DNA from: Mycolicibacterium boenickei
Lineage (GTDB): Bacteria; Actinomycetota; Actinomycetes; Mycobacteriales; Mycobacteriaceae
DNA: 64,000 bases
Direction of reading: 5' to 3'
Assembly: GCF_010731295.1 (NCBI RefSeq)
Contig: NZ_AP022579.1
Location: 1,736,001 to 1,800,000, forward strand
Positions within the stretch are counted from its first letter, which is position 1; every line of letters begins with the position of its first letter. The translations under genes and the position numbers were made by a program. The notes under the pieces were generated by a model, which worked only from the letters and a program-made list of their open reading frames with translations, did no database searches and was not told the DNA's origin. Positions 25,229 through 33,409 of this stretch are shown here, one piece after another.

Positions 25229-26001
25229 CCGAGATTGCGATCCAGACGTTCATCGACGGGCGGGCTGTCAGCCGCGCCGATGTCGAGCACTGGGAAGCGC
25301 GGCGTGCCAAGGCGGTTCTGGCCAAGCTGGGTTCACGACTGGGGCGGCGCGCGGTCGGCGAAATCCTTCCCGGCGTCGACCTCAACATCGTGACCGGCCG
25401 GGGCCTGGACGCGCAGCGGGAAGTGCTGTGCGCATTGAAGTCGGGGCTCGGTCATGCCGGCATCTACGCAATGCTGCGTCGTGAACTGGCGATGTCCGAA
25501 CGTGTCGCACGCCTGGCGGTGGCCGGCAGTCGCGGCAGAAATGTCTACAGCACAACCAGACTCGTTGCCGGCGGAGTATCCGCCGAGGAGTTCGGCGCCT
25601 GGTTCGACGGGCTCACCGCGACGAACGACGAGAGTGCGATGGTCCGGGCCTGCCCCGACCATTACCTGCTGCGGGGACTGCCCGATGGGCGGCAGGAAGT
25701 CGTCGAGACCACGGGAGGATCACCGACCCCGACGCGGTTCCTGGTCGATTACGCTGCGGGCGAGTCGGTTTCCGTACCGGTGAAGCCCGAATACCCGGTG
25801 CAGATCGCCGGGCGGGCGGTCCTTGACGACGGCCTGGTCATCGGCGGGGTCCGCCACCAGTTCCGAGACCTTGACGGTGCTATGGAGGCACTCCTGACCG
25901 TCGAGTTCCCCGGGTTGTTCCCCGCCCGCATGGTCGCCGCGCACTGCTGGCACCTCGCCGTCGAATTCAGCAACTGGATCATCGCTTCAACGGCCGCCTA
26001 G
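25225..26001 (+). CDS. Conserved hypothetical protein coupled to TetR
   Basis: A 258-residue soluble protein that I do not recognise. The N-terminal half is helical and basic (AVLAKLGSRLGRRAVGEILP, GIYAMLRRELAMSERVARLA). The middle has a DHYLLRGLPDGRQEVVETTG segment and the C-terminal part a small beta region with an HQFRDLDGAMEALLTVEFPG helix. No signal peptide, membrane helix or nucleotide-binding motif is seen. It begins in the stop codon of the upstream TetR gene, so the two are made together. Confidence 0.72.
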   Translation: MTEIAIQTFIDGRAVSRADVEHWEARRAKAVLAKLGSRLGRRAVGEILPGVDLNIVTGRGLDAQREVLCALKSGLGHAGIYAMLRRELAMSERVARLAVAGSRGRNVYSTTRLVAGGVSAEEFGAWFDGLTATNDESAMVRACPDHYLLRGLPDGRQEVVETTGGSPTPTRFLVDYAAGESVSVPVKPEYPVQIAGRAVLDDGLVIGGVRHQFRDLDGAMEALLTVEFPGLFPARMVAAHCWHLAVEFSNWIIASTAA

Positions 26002-26054
26002 CCTTCGACGTGCGCCGATTTCTACCGCTGGGTCGTGGTCCTTGCCGAAGAGCC

Positions 26055-26107
26055 GCCCAGGTGTAGAAAACGGCGCGGCAGAGCAGCCCAGGTGTAGAAA
26101 GCGGCGC
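26055..26107. repeat. Two-copy direct repeat, 22-bp units at 31-bp period
   Basis: GCCCAGGTGTAGAAAACGG begins at 26055 and GCCCAGGTGTAGAAAGCGG begins at 26086; the 22-bp units (26055-26076, 26086-26107) differ at one position. They occupy the gap between two convergent genes. Origin unknown; two units are too few for CRISPR. Confidence 0.8.
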
Positions 26108-26125
26108 CACAGCCACCAAATCCTG

Positions 26126-27289
26126 TTACGAGTCGGCCTTTTCGGCCTCGTACTTCTGCGACATGTGGGCGATCGCGTCGATCTGAGACTGGGCCAGCCC
26201 GTCGCGTACCTGCCCGGCGCGCGCCGCGGCGTCCAGGGTCGGCTGGGCCTGACCCTGAAAATGCGGCATGACCTCTTCGGCGAACAGTTCTGCCGAGCGT
26301 CGGGTGGCAGCGGGATTGGCCCAGTCCGCGGCCATCTGCAGCATCGATCCGAAACCGCCGGACTGATCCCACAGTCGCTGCACCTGGGCACGTGCCCGTT
26401 CCGGCGTTCCGATCACGCCGGCGCCGCGATCGTTGACCGCGTCGATCATTGCCTCGATGGTGTCTCCCGGCATGGTCATCTGCGGGAATGCCGCGACCTT
26501 CTGGAAGTAGTTGAACCAGGCCTCGATGCCGTACCGGACCTCGGCGCGCGCCTGGGCATCGGTCTCGGCGATGTGGAACGGTCCGACCAGTGACCAGTTG
26601 CTCCGGTCGATCGTGGTGCCGAACGCCGCCGCCCGCTCCTCGGCGATGTTCCAGTGATGGGCCAGCGCATCGAATCCGGCCTCGCTCAGTGTGGCGCCGA
26701 TCGACAGCAACCCGATGCCGTGCTTACCGGCCAACCGGGCACCGGTCGGGGAGGCGACGGCGGCGACCGACAACGGGATCCCTCCTTCGGAGTACGGCGC
26801 CAATTGCAGTTTCGCGTCGAACAACTCGTGCGTGGCGGTCTTGGCGCTCACCGTTTCGCCTGCGAGCAGCCGCACCATGATGTCGAGGTTGGTTTCGAGC
26901 AGTTCCCGGGTATCGGTCGGGGTCAGCCCGATCATGGCCGAGTCGGTGGGCAGCGAGCCGGGCCCGACGCCGCCGATGATGCGGCCGTGGGTGAGGTGGT
27001 CGAGCAGCATCAACCGGTCGGCCGCCCACAGCGGGTTGTGGTACGACAGCGAGATCACCCCGGTGCCGAACTTGATCCGCTTGGCCCGGGCGGCCGCCGC
27101 GGCGATGAACACCTCGGGCGAGCTGATGATCTCGCTGCCCGCCGAGTGGTGCTCACCGATCCAGACTTCGTCGTACCCGAGGGCGTCGAGGTGCTCGACG
27201 AACTCCAGGTCCCGGTGCAGCGCCAACGTCGGGTTGGTGCCCGGGCGGTGGAACGGGGCGATGAAGTAGCCGAACCGGAGTCGGGACAC
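26126..27289 (-). CDS. LLM-class flavin-dependent oxidoreductase (luciferase-like)
   Basis: A 387-residue bacterial-luciferase-fold enzyme. LRFGYFIAPFHRPGTNPTLA opens the barrel, and EVWIGEHHSAGSEIISSPEV is the EHH-type signature of the alkanal-monooxygenase-like subgroup. Further features are IKFGTGVISLSYHNPLW and GRIIGGVGPGSLPTDSAM. It would use reduced FMN (or F420, which some mycobacterial members bind) with oxygen or a hydride acceptor; the substrate is unknown. The start is GTG. No flavin reductase is adjacent. Confidence 0.88.
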   Translation of the reverse strand: MSRLRFGYFIAPFHRPGTNPTLALHRDLEFVEHLDALGYDEVWIGEHHSAGSEIISSPEVFIAAAAARAKRIKFGTGVISLSYHNPLWAADRLMLLDHLTHGRIIGGVGPGSLPTDSAMIGLTPTDTRELLETNLDIMVRLLAGETVSAKTATHELFDAKLQLAPYSEGGIPLSVAAVASPTGARLAGKHGIGLLSIGATLSEAGFDALAHHWNIAEERAAAFGTTIDRSNWSLVGPFHIAETDAQARAEVRYGIEAWFNYFQKVAAFPQMTMPGDTIEAMIDAVNDRGAGVIGTPERARAQVQRLWDQSGGFGSMLQMAADWANPAATRRSAELFAEEVMPHFQGQAQPTLDAAARAGQVRDGLAQSQIDAIAHMSQKYEAEKADS

Positions 27290-27497
27290 GAGGCCTCCTT
27301 GCCGCGAAGTGTGTGCTTGTCACAAAAACTAGTCCGTTCCTGCCAGCCGCCGCTCAATTTCTGCCATCGGAATTAACTGCGCTGACCTGCATGTTGTGGA
27401 AGTCAGACCGGGTAGGAATCCCCCGAACCGGAGGACAAGACGTCCGAACCGCGACACACACGCCACGGCTCGAACGCCCAGAACGAAGGGCTTCGAA

Positions 27498-27665
27498 ATG
27501 AAGAAGTTTGGTTTTGCCGGAATGATCGTCACCGGGTTCGCCGCCGCTATCGTCGGCCTGGCCGCCCCGGCGCAAGCCGACATCTCTCACCACCAGTGGG
27601 TGCACGACATCCAGCAGCATGCCAGCACCGGCGCCGTCACACCGGTGTTCGGCAACGGCCGCTGA
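27498..27665 (+). CDS. Short exported peptide (55 residues)
   Basis: MKKFGFAGMIVTGFAAAIVG with LAAPAQA is a textbook Sec signal peptide, leaving a mature peptide of about 28 residues (DISHHQWVHDIQQHASTGAV then TPVFGNGR) with three histidines and no cysteine. AAGGG lies 8 nt before the ATG, and a strong terminator follows 12 bp after the stop, so it is a complete monocistronic unit. Similar short exported peptides with HHQWV-like starts occur in mycobacteria; function unknown. Confidence 0.78.
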   Translation: MKKFGFAGMIVTGFAAAIVGLAAPAQADISHHQWVHDIQQHASTGAVTPVFGNGR

Positions 27666-27676
27666 CGTACGACACC

Positions 27677-27712
27677 AGCGAGGGGCGCCCATACCGGGTG
27701 CCCCTCGCTTTT
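27677..27712 (+). terminator. Rho-independent terminator after the exported peptide gene
   Basis: AGCGAGGGGC pairs perfectly with GCCCCTCGCT across a loop that can pair further (CC/GG), followed by TTTT. It is the clearest intrinsic terminator in the window and separates the peptide gene from the tartrate/malate dehydrogenase gene. Confidence 0.85.
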
Positions 27713-27748
27713 CGTTGGCGCCGAATCGCCGGAACGTAGGGTGGCGGC

Positions 27749-28843
27749 ATGACCACCACCCATCGGCTCGCAGTGATCCCGGGCGACGGCATCGGCAAGG
27801 AAGTGGTGCCCGAAGGTCTCAAGGTGTTGGAGTCGGCGGCGGCCGCCTTCGGTTTCGCCATCGACTATGAGCAGTTCGATTACGCGTGCGCGGAGTACTA
27901 CACCGACACCGGCGCCATGCTGCCCGACGGGTGGTTCGACGAGTTGAACCGGTTCGACGCGGTGTTCTTCGGTGCGGTCGGCTGGCCGGACGTTGTGCCC
28001 GACCACATTTCGCTGTGGGGAAGTCTCCTGCAGTTCCGCAGGCACTTCGATCAGTACGTCAACCTGCGCCCCGTCAAACTGATGCCCGGAGTGAGAAGTC
28101 CGCTCGCCGGCCGTGAGCCCGGCGAGGTGGACTTCGTCGTCGTCCGGGAGAACACCGAAGGCGAGTACTCGAGTATCGGCGGCAGGATGTTCGAGGGCAC
28201 CGACCGCGAGACGGTGCTGCAAGAGACTGTGATGACGCGGGTCGGTGTCGACCGGATTCTGAAGTACGCGTTCGAACTTGCCCAACGTCGGCCTGACAAG
28301 CATCTGACCTCGGCGACGAAAAGTAACGGTATCTCCATCACGATGCCGTACTGGGACGAACGTGTCGAGCAGATGAGCGCGCGGTTCCCGGATATCGAGG
28401 TGGACAAGTTCCACATCGATATCCTCGCGGCGAATTTCGTGCTGCACCCGGACTGGTTCGACGTCGTTGTCGCGAGCAACCTCTTCGGTGACATCCTGTC
28501 GGACCTGGGTCCCGCGTGCACCGGCACCATCGGTATCGCCCCGAGCGGAAACATCAACCCGGAGCGGCGATTTCCGAGTCTGTTCGAGCCGGTTCACGGG
28601 TCTGCGCCCGACATCGCCGGACGTGGAATAGCCAATCCCATCGGGCAGATTTGGAGCGCGTCGTTGATGCTCGACCACCTTGGTGAGCACGCCGCGGCCG
28701 CTGCGATCCTGACGGCCGTCGAGGATGTGCTCGCTCGCGGAGGGGATGTCCTGACCCCCGACATGGGCGGTTCCGCGACGACGAGTGTGCTCGGGACCGC
28801 GGTCCGCGACCAGCTACAGGCGAATCTTGCTGGGGCGCAGTAG
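27749..28843 (+). CDS. Tartrate/D-malate dehydrogenase (decarboxylating), isocitrate/isopropylmalate family
   Basis: A 364-residue NAD-dependent beta-decarboxylating dehydrogenase. LAVIPGDGIGKEVVPEGLKV is the N-terminal signature; FFGAVGWPDVVPDHISLWGS and VNLRPVKLMPGV distinguish tartrate/D-malate enzymes from LeuB. VVVRENTEGEYSSIGGRMFE, TSATKSNGI and VVASNLFGDILSDLGPACTG carry the catalytic Lys/Asp and metal ligands. It would convert D-malate or tartrate to pyruvate or related products. It is a stand-alone gene following a terminator. Confidence 0.9.
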   Translation: MTTTHRLAVIPGDGIGKEVVPEGLKVLESAAAAFGFAIDYEQFDYACAEYYTDTGAMLPDGWFDELNRFDAVFFGAVGWPDVVPDHISLWGSLLQFRRHFDQYVNLRPVKLMPGVRSPLAGREPGEVDFVVVRENTEGEYSSIGGRMFEGTDRETVLQETVMTRVGVDRILKYAFELAQRRPDKHLTSATKSNGISITMPYWDERVEQMSARFPDIEVDKFHIDILAANFVLHPDWFDVVVASNLFGDILSDLGPACTGTIGIAPSGNINPERRFPSLFEPVHGSAPDIAGRGIANPIGQIWSASLMLDHLGEHAAAAAILTAVEDVLARGGDVLTPDMGGSATTSVLGTAVRDQLQANLAGAQ

Positions 28844-28855
28844 TTCTATTGCAGT

Positions 28856-29524
28856 TCAGGCCGACATCTGGCAGAGAAAGTCAGGCCCGCCGGCGTAGAC
28901 GATCCCAGACGGGTACGGTGCAGACGCGGCGCGGGCGATCGTCGTCGCCAACTCCCGGTCGGACATCACCTCTCCGGAAACCACAGTGAAATCGATGCCA
29001 CGCCGGTCGAATTCGGAACGCATGGCATAGAGCGCGGTCTCACCGGCGCGCTTGCTCGCGGCGATCGCCGCGTAACCCTTCGGCACGGCCTTGTTGGGGA
29101 AGAAGTGCGCCTGGTGGCTGGTGACGAACACGATCTGACCGCCCACCGGCATCAACGGCAGGGCCAGCTTGGCCAGGCGGCGCTGGGCATCGCGGTTCAG
29201 CCGCATCGCATAGCCCGGATCAGTGCCGAGCTCCAGCCCGGTGGATGCGTTGAGCACCAGGACATCGAGTCGGCCAAACTCCCTGCCGATCCGCTCGATC
29301 ATGGCGGCAGCAGCGGCTTCATCGGAAATGTCGGCACCGAGGCTGGAGGCGCGGCCACCCGCACGGCGGATGGCGTCGACGACCGTGTTGGCGCGTTTGG
29401 CCTTCTCGCGGTAGTTCACGACGACGTGGGTGTCCGGACCGGCGAGCTGCTGGGCGACGTCGGCGCCGATACCCCGCGATGCGCCGGTAACGAGAGCGAT
29501 CCGGGTGGCTGCTGCAGGCTGCAT
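28856..29524 (-). CDS. SDR family protein with shifted active-site motif
   Basis: A 222-residue Rossmann protein with IALVTGASRGIGADVAQQL and LVLNASTG. FVTSHQAHFF supplies the usual serine position. The expected Tyr-x-x-x-Lys is not seen: the lysine is in KGYAAIAASKRAGETALYAM, seven residues after the only nearby tyrosine, with Ile at the normal tyrosine position. Catalysis may therefore differ or be lost. It converges on the tartrate/malate dehydrogenase gene. Its 5' region is unusually AT-rich (around 29580-29615). Confidence 0.82.
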   Translation of the reverse strand: MQPAAATRIALVTGASRGIGADVAQQLAGPDTHVVVNYREKAKRANTVVDAIRRAGGRASSLGADISDEAAAAAMIERIGREFGRLDVLVLNASTGLELGTDPGYAMRLNRDAQRRLAKLALPLMPVGGQIVFVTSHQAHFFPNKAVPKGYAAIAASKRAGETALYAMRSEFDRRGIDFTVVSGEVMSDRELATTIARAASAPYPSGIVYAGGPDFLCQMSA

Positions 29525-29677
29525 GTCGGGTTCCTTCCGTCACTGCTGAGGCGGATAACCGTCCCTAAGCACTCACCGTACACCAACTCTAAGAAAAATA
29601 AGACTCTTTTAAGGTCACGGTAAGGGCAATGTCGTGTCGCAAGTGTGTTGCTGCGCTGCCGCCTTTAACCTGGCTTC

Positions 29678-29944
29678 ATGACTGGCCAACGGGTGCCCGG
29701 AGGAGTGGTGCACAAGTTGCCGGCGGACCTGCGCGAAGCCCTGATCGGCAATGACACGGCGCTGTCCGCCTGGCGCGACATCACGCCGCTCGCGCGCAAC
29801 GAGTTCATCTGCTGGGTCGAGGACGCCAAGCAGCAGGTGACACGCGAGCGGCGGATCCGCCGGACTCAGGAAGAGCTGGAGGAAGGTCAGCGGCGGCCAT
29901 GCTGCTGGCCCGGGTGCAAGCACCGCGAACGCACCGGCAAGTAG
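29678..29944 (+). CDS. YdeI/OmpD-associated family small protein
   Basis: An 88-residue protein matching the C-terminal domain of the YdeI (bacteriocin-protection) family: VVHKLPADLREALIGND, ITPLARNEFICWVEDAKQQ, RRIRRTQEELEEGQRRPCCW then PGCKHR. Family members are linked to resistance to cationic peptides in enterobacteria; the actinobacterial stand-alone domain has no known role. The cysteine pair CCWPGC near the end is typical of the actinobacterial version. Confidence 0.8.
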   Translation: MTGQRVPGGVVHKLPADLREALIGNDTALSAWRDITPLARNEFICWVEDAKQQVTRERRIRRTQEELEEGQRRPCCWPGCKHRERTGK

Positions 29945-29956
29945 CCGCCCCGTCCG

Positions 29957-31168
29957 CTATCGAATGGACAGACCGGTGATCGCCCGCGAGATCACCAGCC
30001 GCTGAATCTCGCTGGTGCCCTCGAAGATGGTGAAGATCTTGGCGTCGCGATGCATCCGCTCGACCGGGTAGTCGCGGGTGTAGCCGTTGCCACCGAGGAT
30101 CTGGATCGCCTCATCGGTCACGTACACCGCGGTCTCACTGGCCACGAGCTTGGCCATCGAGCCCTCGGCGTTGTCGAACGCCTGGTTGTTGCGCGCCATC
30201 CAACCGGCCCGCCACACGAGCAAGCGGGCGGCGTCGATCCGGCTCTTCATGTCGGCGAGCTTGAACGCGACGGCCTGGAACTCGCCGATCTTGCGTCCGA
30301 ACTGCTCACGTTGGCAGGCGTAGTCGAGCGCGTACTCATAGGCGGCGCGGGCCACGCCGACCGCCATCGCGCCCACGGTGGGCCGGGTGCGCTCGAAGGT
30401 CTTCATCGCGGCCTGACCGCCGGCCGAGGCGCCGGACTTGACCCGTGCGATGCGCTCCTCGAACTTCTCTCGCCCGCCCAGGATCAGATCCTCGGGCAGT
30501 CGGACGTTGTCGAGCACCACCTCGGCGGTGTGCGAGGCGCGGATGCCGTGCTTCTTGAACTTCTGGCCCTGGGTGAAGCCGTGGGTGTCGGGCGGGATGA
30601 TGAACGTGGCCTGGCCGCGTGAGCCGAGTTCGGGGTAGACCGAGGCGACGACGATGTGGACGTTGGCGATACCGCCGTTCGTGGCCCAGGTCTTGGTGCC
30701 GTTGAGTACCCATTCGCGGGTTGCCTCGTCGAAGCGGGCGCGGGTGCGGATGGCGCCGACGTCCGATCCGGCGTCGGGTTCGGAGGAGCAGAACGCACCC
30801 AGGTGCGGCTCGCCGGGCGTGCCGAACATGGCGGGCAGCCACTGGCCGATCTGCTCGGGAGTTCCGTTGCCCGCCAACGCCGCTGCGGCCAGGCCGGTGC
30901 CCAGGATCGACAGCGCGATGCCCGCGTCGCCCCAGAACAGTTCCTCGAACACGGTCAGCATGCCGAGCCCGGTGGGTTCGGCGGCCTGTTGGGCGAACAA
31001 CTCGGGGGAGTACAGCCCGACCTTGGCCGCTTCCTGGATGACGGGCCAGGGGGTTTCCTCGCGCTCGTCCCATTCCGCGGCGGCGGGACGCACCACCTCG
31101 GCGGCGAACTGGTGGACCCAGTCGCGGACTTCGATCACGTCGTCGCTCAGTTGCATTGAGAACGTCAC
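29957..31168 (-). CDS. Acyl-CoA dehydrogenase
   Basis: A 403-residue flavoenzyme of fatty-acid or side-chain beta-oxidation. Signatures are [20 protein letters not shown] and [20 protein letters not shown] (FAD and substrate loops), [20 protein letters not shown], and the C-terminal [20 protein letters not shown] then [18 protein letters not shown], which contains the catalytic Glu region (FEGTSEIQ). The chain-length preference cannot be read from sequence. It lies 26 bp downstream of a TetR gene in the same orientation, probably one operon. The start is GTG. Confidence 0.93.
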   Translation of the reverse strand: MTFSMQLSDDVIEVRDWVHQFAAEVVRPAAAEWDEREETPWPVIQEAAKVGLYSPELFAQQAAEPTGLGMLTVFEELFWGDAGIALSILGTGLAAAALAGNGTPEQIGQWLPAMFGTPGEPHLGAFCSSEPDAGSDVGAIRTRARFDEATREWVLNGTKTWATNGGIANVHIVVASVYPELGSRGQATFIIPPDTHGFTQGQKFKKHGIRASHTAEVVLDNVRLPEDLILGGREKFEERIARVKSGASAGGQAAMKTFERTRPTVGAMAVGVARAAYEYALDYACQREQFGRKIGEFQAVAFKLADMKSRIDAARLLVWRAGWMARNNQAFDNAEGSMAKLVASETAVYVTDEAIQILGGNGYTRDYPVERMHRDAKIFTIFEGTSEIQRLVISRAITGLSIR

Positions 31169-31194
31169 GGACTACTCCTGAAATAGGTTGGGGA

Positions 31195-31800
31195 TCAGTT
31201 GGTTTGAGAGCGGTGCTGCTTGATCATGCTGACGGTCTGGACGACCCAGGCCTCGAAGAAGCGTTCGTGGTCGACGTTGCCCGGCAACCGTCCGGTCAGC
31301 GCCTGCAGCGTCGCGGCATAGGACAGCCCGGCGATCGCGACCGCCGCGGTGGCCTCGGGGTCGGGGATCTGGGTCCGCCCCGAGCGGTTGGAGGCAGCCA
31401 GCTCGTCGGCGAACCGTTGATAGGCATTGTCGGTGATGACCTGCCAGGTCTTCTCGTCGAGTTCGCCGAGCTCATCCGGCTCGCGCAGCATGACCCGCAG
31501 CAGCTCCTCGCTCTGGGTCAGGTTGGTCCAGATCAACTGTCCGGCGCTGCGTACCGCCTCTTCGACGGACTTGGGATTGCCGGCGTCGTACTGCTCACGG
31601 GCGCTCACGATGGCATCGATGCGGTGCGAGACCGCGGCCTCCAGCAGTTCGCGTTTCGAGCCGAAGTGCTTGTATAGCGCACCCGAACCCGGCGCCAGGC
31701 CGGCGGCCTGCTGGATATGGGCCACCGACGTCGCGGCGTACCCCTTGGCCGAGAACAGCTTGAGAGCTGTGGCCAGAAGTCGGTCCCGTCCGGATGACAT
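31195..31800 (-). CDS. TetR family transcriptional regulator of the acyl-CoA dehydrogenase operon
   Basis: A 201-residue protein. The HTH is TSVAHIQQAAGLAPGSGALY then KHFGSKRELLEA, and the C-terminal domain resembles the fatty-acid-type regulators (VRSAGQLIWTNLTQSEELLR). The ATG at 31800 lies just downstream of a palindrome, which marks it as the start; longer readings include the operator. It is divergent from the DUF2834 gene and upstream of acyl-CoA dehydrogenase. Confidence 0.9.
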   Translation of the reverse strand: MSSGRDRLLATALKLFSAKGYAATSVAHIQQAAGLAPGSGALYKHFGSKRELLEAAVSHRIDAIVSAREQYDAGNPKSVEEAVRSAGQLIWTNLTQSEELLRVMLREPDELGELDEKTWQVITDNAYQRFADELAASNRSGRTQIPDPEATAAVAIAGLSYAATLQALTGRLPGNVDHERFFEAWVVQTVSMIKQHRSQTN

Positions 31801-31818
31801 GGTGAGAGAGTACTCACT

Positions 31819-31831
31819 CACCAAATTGGTG
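31819..31831. promoter_or_regulatory. TetR palindrome CACCAA-A-TTGGTG
   Basis: A perfect 6-bp inverted repeat around a single central base, 19 bp before the TetR start and in the divergent gap with the DUF2834 gene. Confidence 0.6.
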
Positions 31832-31906
31832 TGCAATCGGCCCCCTCGTGGACCTCGGATCGATAGGTTGACCTGGACTGTGTCGGTCTGACGGGGAGGC
31901 AGGACG

Positions 31907-32275
31907 ATGGCAATGCTGACACGAAACGACAAGATTTTGTGCGGCACCTATGCGGTGATCGCACTGGTAGCGCTCGTCGGCACCTGGTGGAACAACATCC
32001 GCTACATCACCACCGAGAGCACCAGCCTGATCGACTTCGTCCAGAGCGGCTACGCCAACTATGCGTCGTCCTCACTCACCAACGATCTGCTGCTGCTCGG
32101 GTTGGCGGCGTTCGTGTTCATGGTTGTCGAGGCGCGCCGGATCGGCATCCCGACGGTGTGGATCTACCTCGTGCTCAGTTTCCTCGTCGCGGTGAGTGTG
32201 GCGTTTCCGCTGTTCCTGATCCGGCGGCAGCTGGTGCTGGCGGACGGGCGAGTGTCCGGGGCGCCGGCAACGTAG
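31907..32275 (+). CDS. DUF2834 family membrane protein
   Basis: A 122-residue protein with three hydrophobic helices: LCGTYAVIALVALVGTWW, LLLLGLAAFVFMVVEA and VWIYLVLSFLVAVSVAFPLF. The loop between the first two (TESTSLIDFVQSGYANYASS) is typical of DUF2834. Unknown function. It is divergent from the TetR-acyl-CoA dehydrogenase operon. A second ATG two codons in is an alternative start. Confidence 0.8.
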   Translation: MAMLTRNDKILCGTYAVIALVALVGTWWNNIRYITTESTSLIDFVQSGYANYASSSLTNDLLLLGLAAFVFMVVEARRIGIPTVWIYLVLSFLVAVSVAFPLFLIRRQLVLADGRVSGAPAT

Positions 32276-32285
32276 CCGCAGGCCC

Positions 32286-33308
32286 TCAGTGACGGGGGGT
32301 CGTGGTGATGTGCACGTGGTCGAAGTGGCCGTAGCCGGACCCCTGCGGTCCGGACGGCGTGTAATAGGTGCCCCGCCAGATGACGTCCTGCAGCCCAAAT
32401 CGGGCTGCGTTGCTCAGCGCGAACGCCATGATCTCGTTGCCGAGCGCGATGCCCTCGGCGCTCCCGGAATTCGGGATCATGATGTCGATGGCCAGACCGC
32501 TGGGATGCCACGGCAAAGAGTCGGGCCGGACCCCACCGATCTCGGCGATCTGCGGAAACTGTGCGCTGACGGCTCGGGCAGCCAGGATGGTGTTCGGCTG
32601 TAGCCCGACCTCGTTGGCGACGCCGACGGGCAACGACTCCGGGATGTCCGCAGTGGCGCCGGGCATCACCGCCGCCGCGTTGTTCACCACGGCCTGCTGC
32701 TGCGGGGTCAATGCCCCGTACTGCGCCTCCGCTTCGGCAATCTGACGCAGCAGTGCACGCAACTTGGTCTGCAGGTCTTCGCGTACCGCGGACGCCCGCT
32801 CGGCAGCGGTGCGCGCATCAGCGGCCGATCTCTCCGATGCGCCGGCGGCCTCGGCCGCGCGTTCACGCGCTGATCGATAGGCTTCCATCTTGTCGGCCGC
32901 CCCATCGACGACTGCCCGCTGCACGGTCAATTGATCGATCAGCTCCTGCGGGGAGCCCGCGGTGAGCACTGCCGCTACCCGGCCGGTGCTTCTACTCATG
33001 TACGTCATCGCCGCCACCCGGTCGACTGCCGCCTGAAAGGGCTGCAACTGGGCGTTCGCGACCTCGAGGGCCTCCAGGTCGGCGCGGTGGCGGTCGGCGG
33101 CCGCCGCCTCTTCGGCCTGCGTGGCATCGACATCGCGTTGAGCAGCGGTGACGGCCTTGCGACTCTCAACGGCCTGGCGGGACAACTCGTTGAGCTTGGC
33201 CACCCCGTCGGCTGCAGGGTCAGCCGTCGCGGCGCCGATCGGCGTCAGAACCAGGACCGCGGCCGCAGCGCACACCGTTCGCCGAACCAGATGGCGCACC
33301 CCGGTCAT
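32286..33308 (-). CDS. Exported coiled-coil protein with M15/LAS-like C-terminal domain
   Basis: About 340 residues. A signal peptide (VCAAAAVLVLTPIGAATA) is followed by a long coiled coil from about residue 35 to 215 (KAVTAAQRDVDATQAEEAAA, repeated Ala/Glu/Arg heptads), as in RipA/RipC-type envelope proteins. The C-terminal domain has LPWHPSGLAIDIMIPN and GYGHFDHVHITT, giving the H...D...H zinc pattern of LAS/M15 peptidases. It probably cleaves or organises peptidoglycan. Start: ATG at 33308, or GTG at 33320 with AAGGA very close. Confidence 0.78.
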   Translation of the reverse strand: MTGVRHLVRRTVCAAAAVLVLTPIGAATADPAADGVAKLNELSRQAVESRKAVTAAQRDVDATQAEEAAAADRHRADLEALEVANAQLQPFQAAVDRVAAMTYMSRSTGRVAAVLTAGSPQELIDQLTVQRAVVDGAADKMEAYRSARERAAEAAGASERSAADARTAAERASAVREDLQTKLRALLRQIAEAEAQYGALTPQQQAVVNNAAAVMPGATADIPESLPVGVANEVGLQPNTILAARAVSAQFPQIAEIGGVRPDSLPWHPSGLAIDIMIPNSGSAEGIALGNEIMAFALSNAARFGLQDVIWRGTYYTPSGPQGSGYGHFDHVHITTTPRH

Positions 33309-33409
33309 TCGGATAGTCACGATCCTTCGCTGCAAGGACCGATCCTGGCCCGGCTGTATATCTCCCGGACAGGCTACGAACTGGTCCAGACGATGTCCAC
33401 CCGTGCTGG

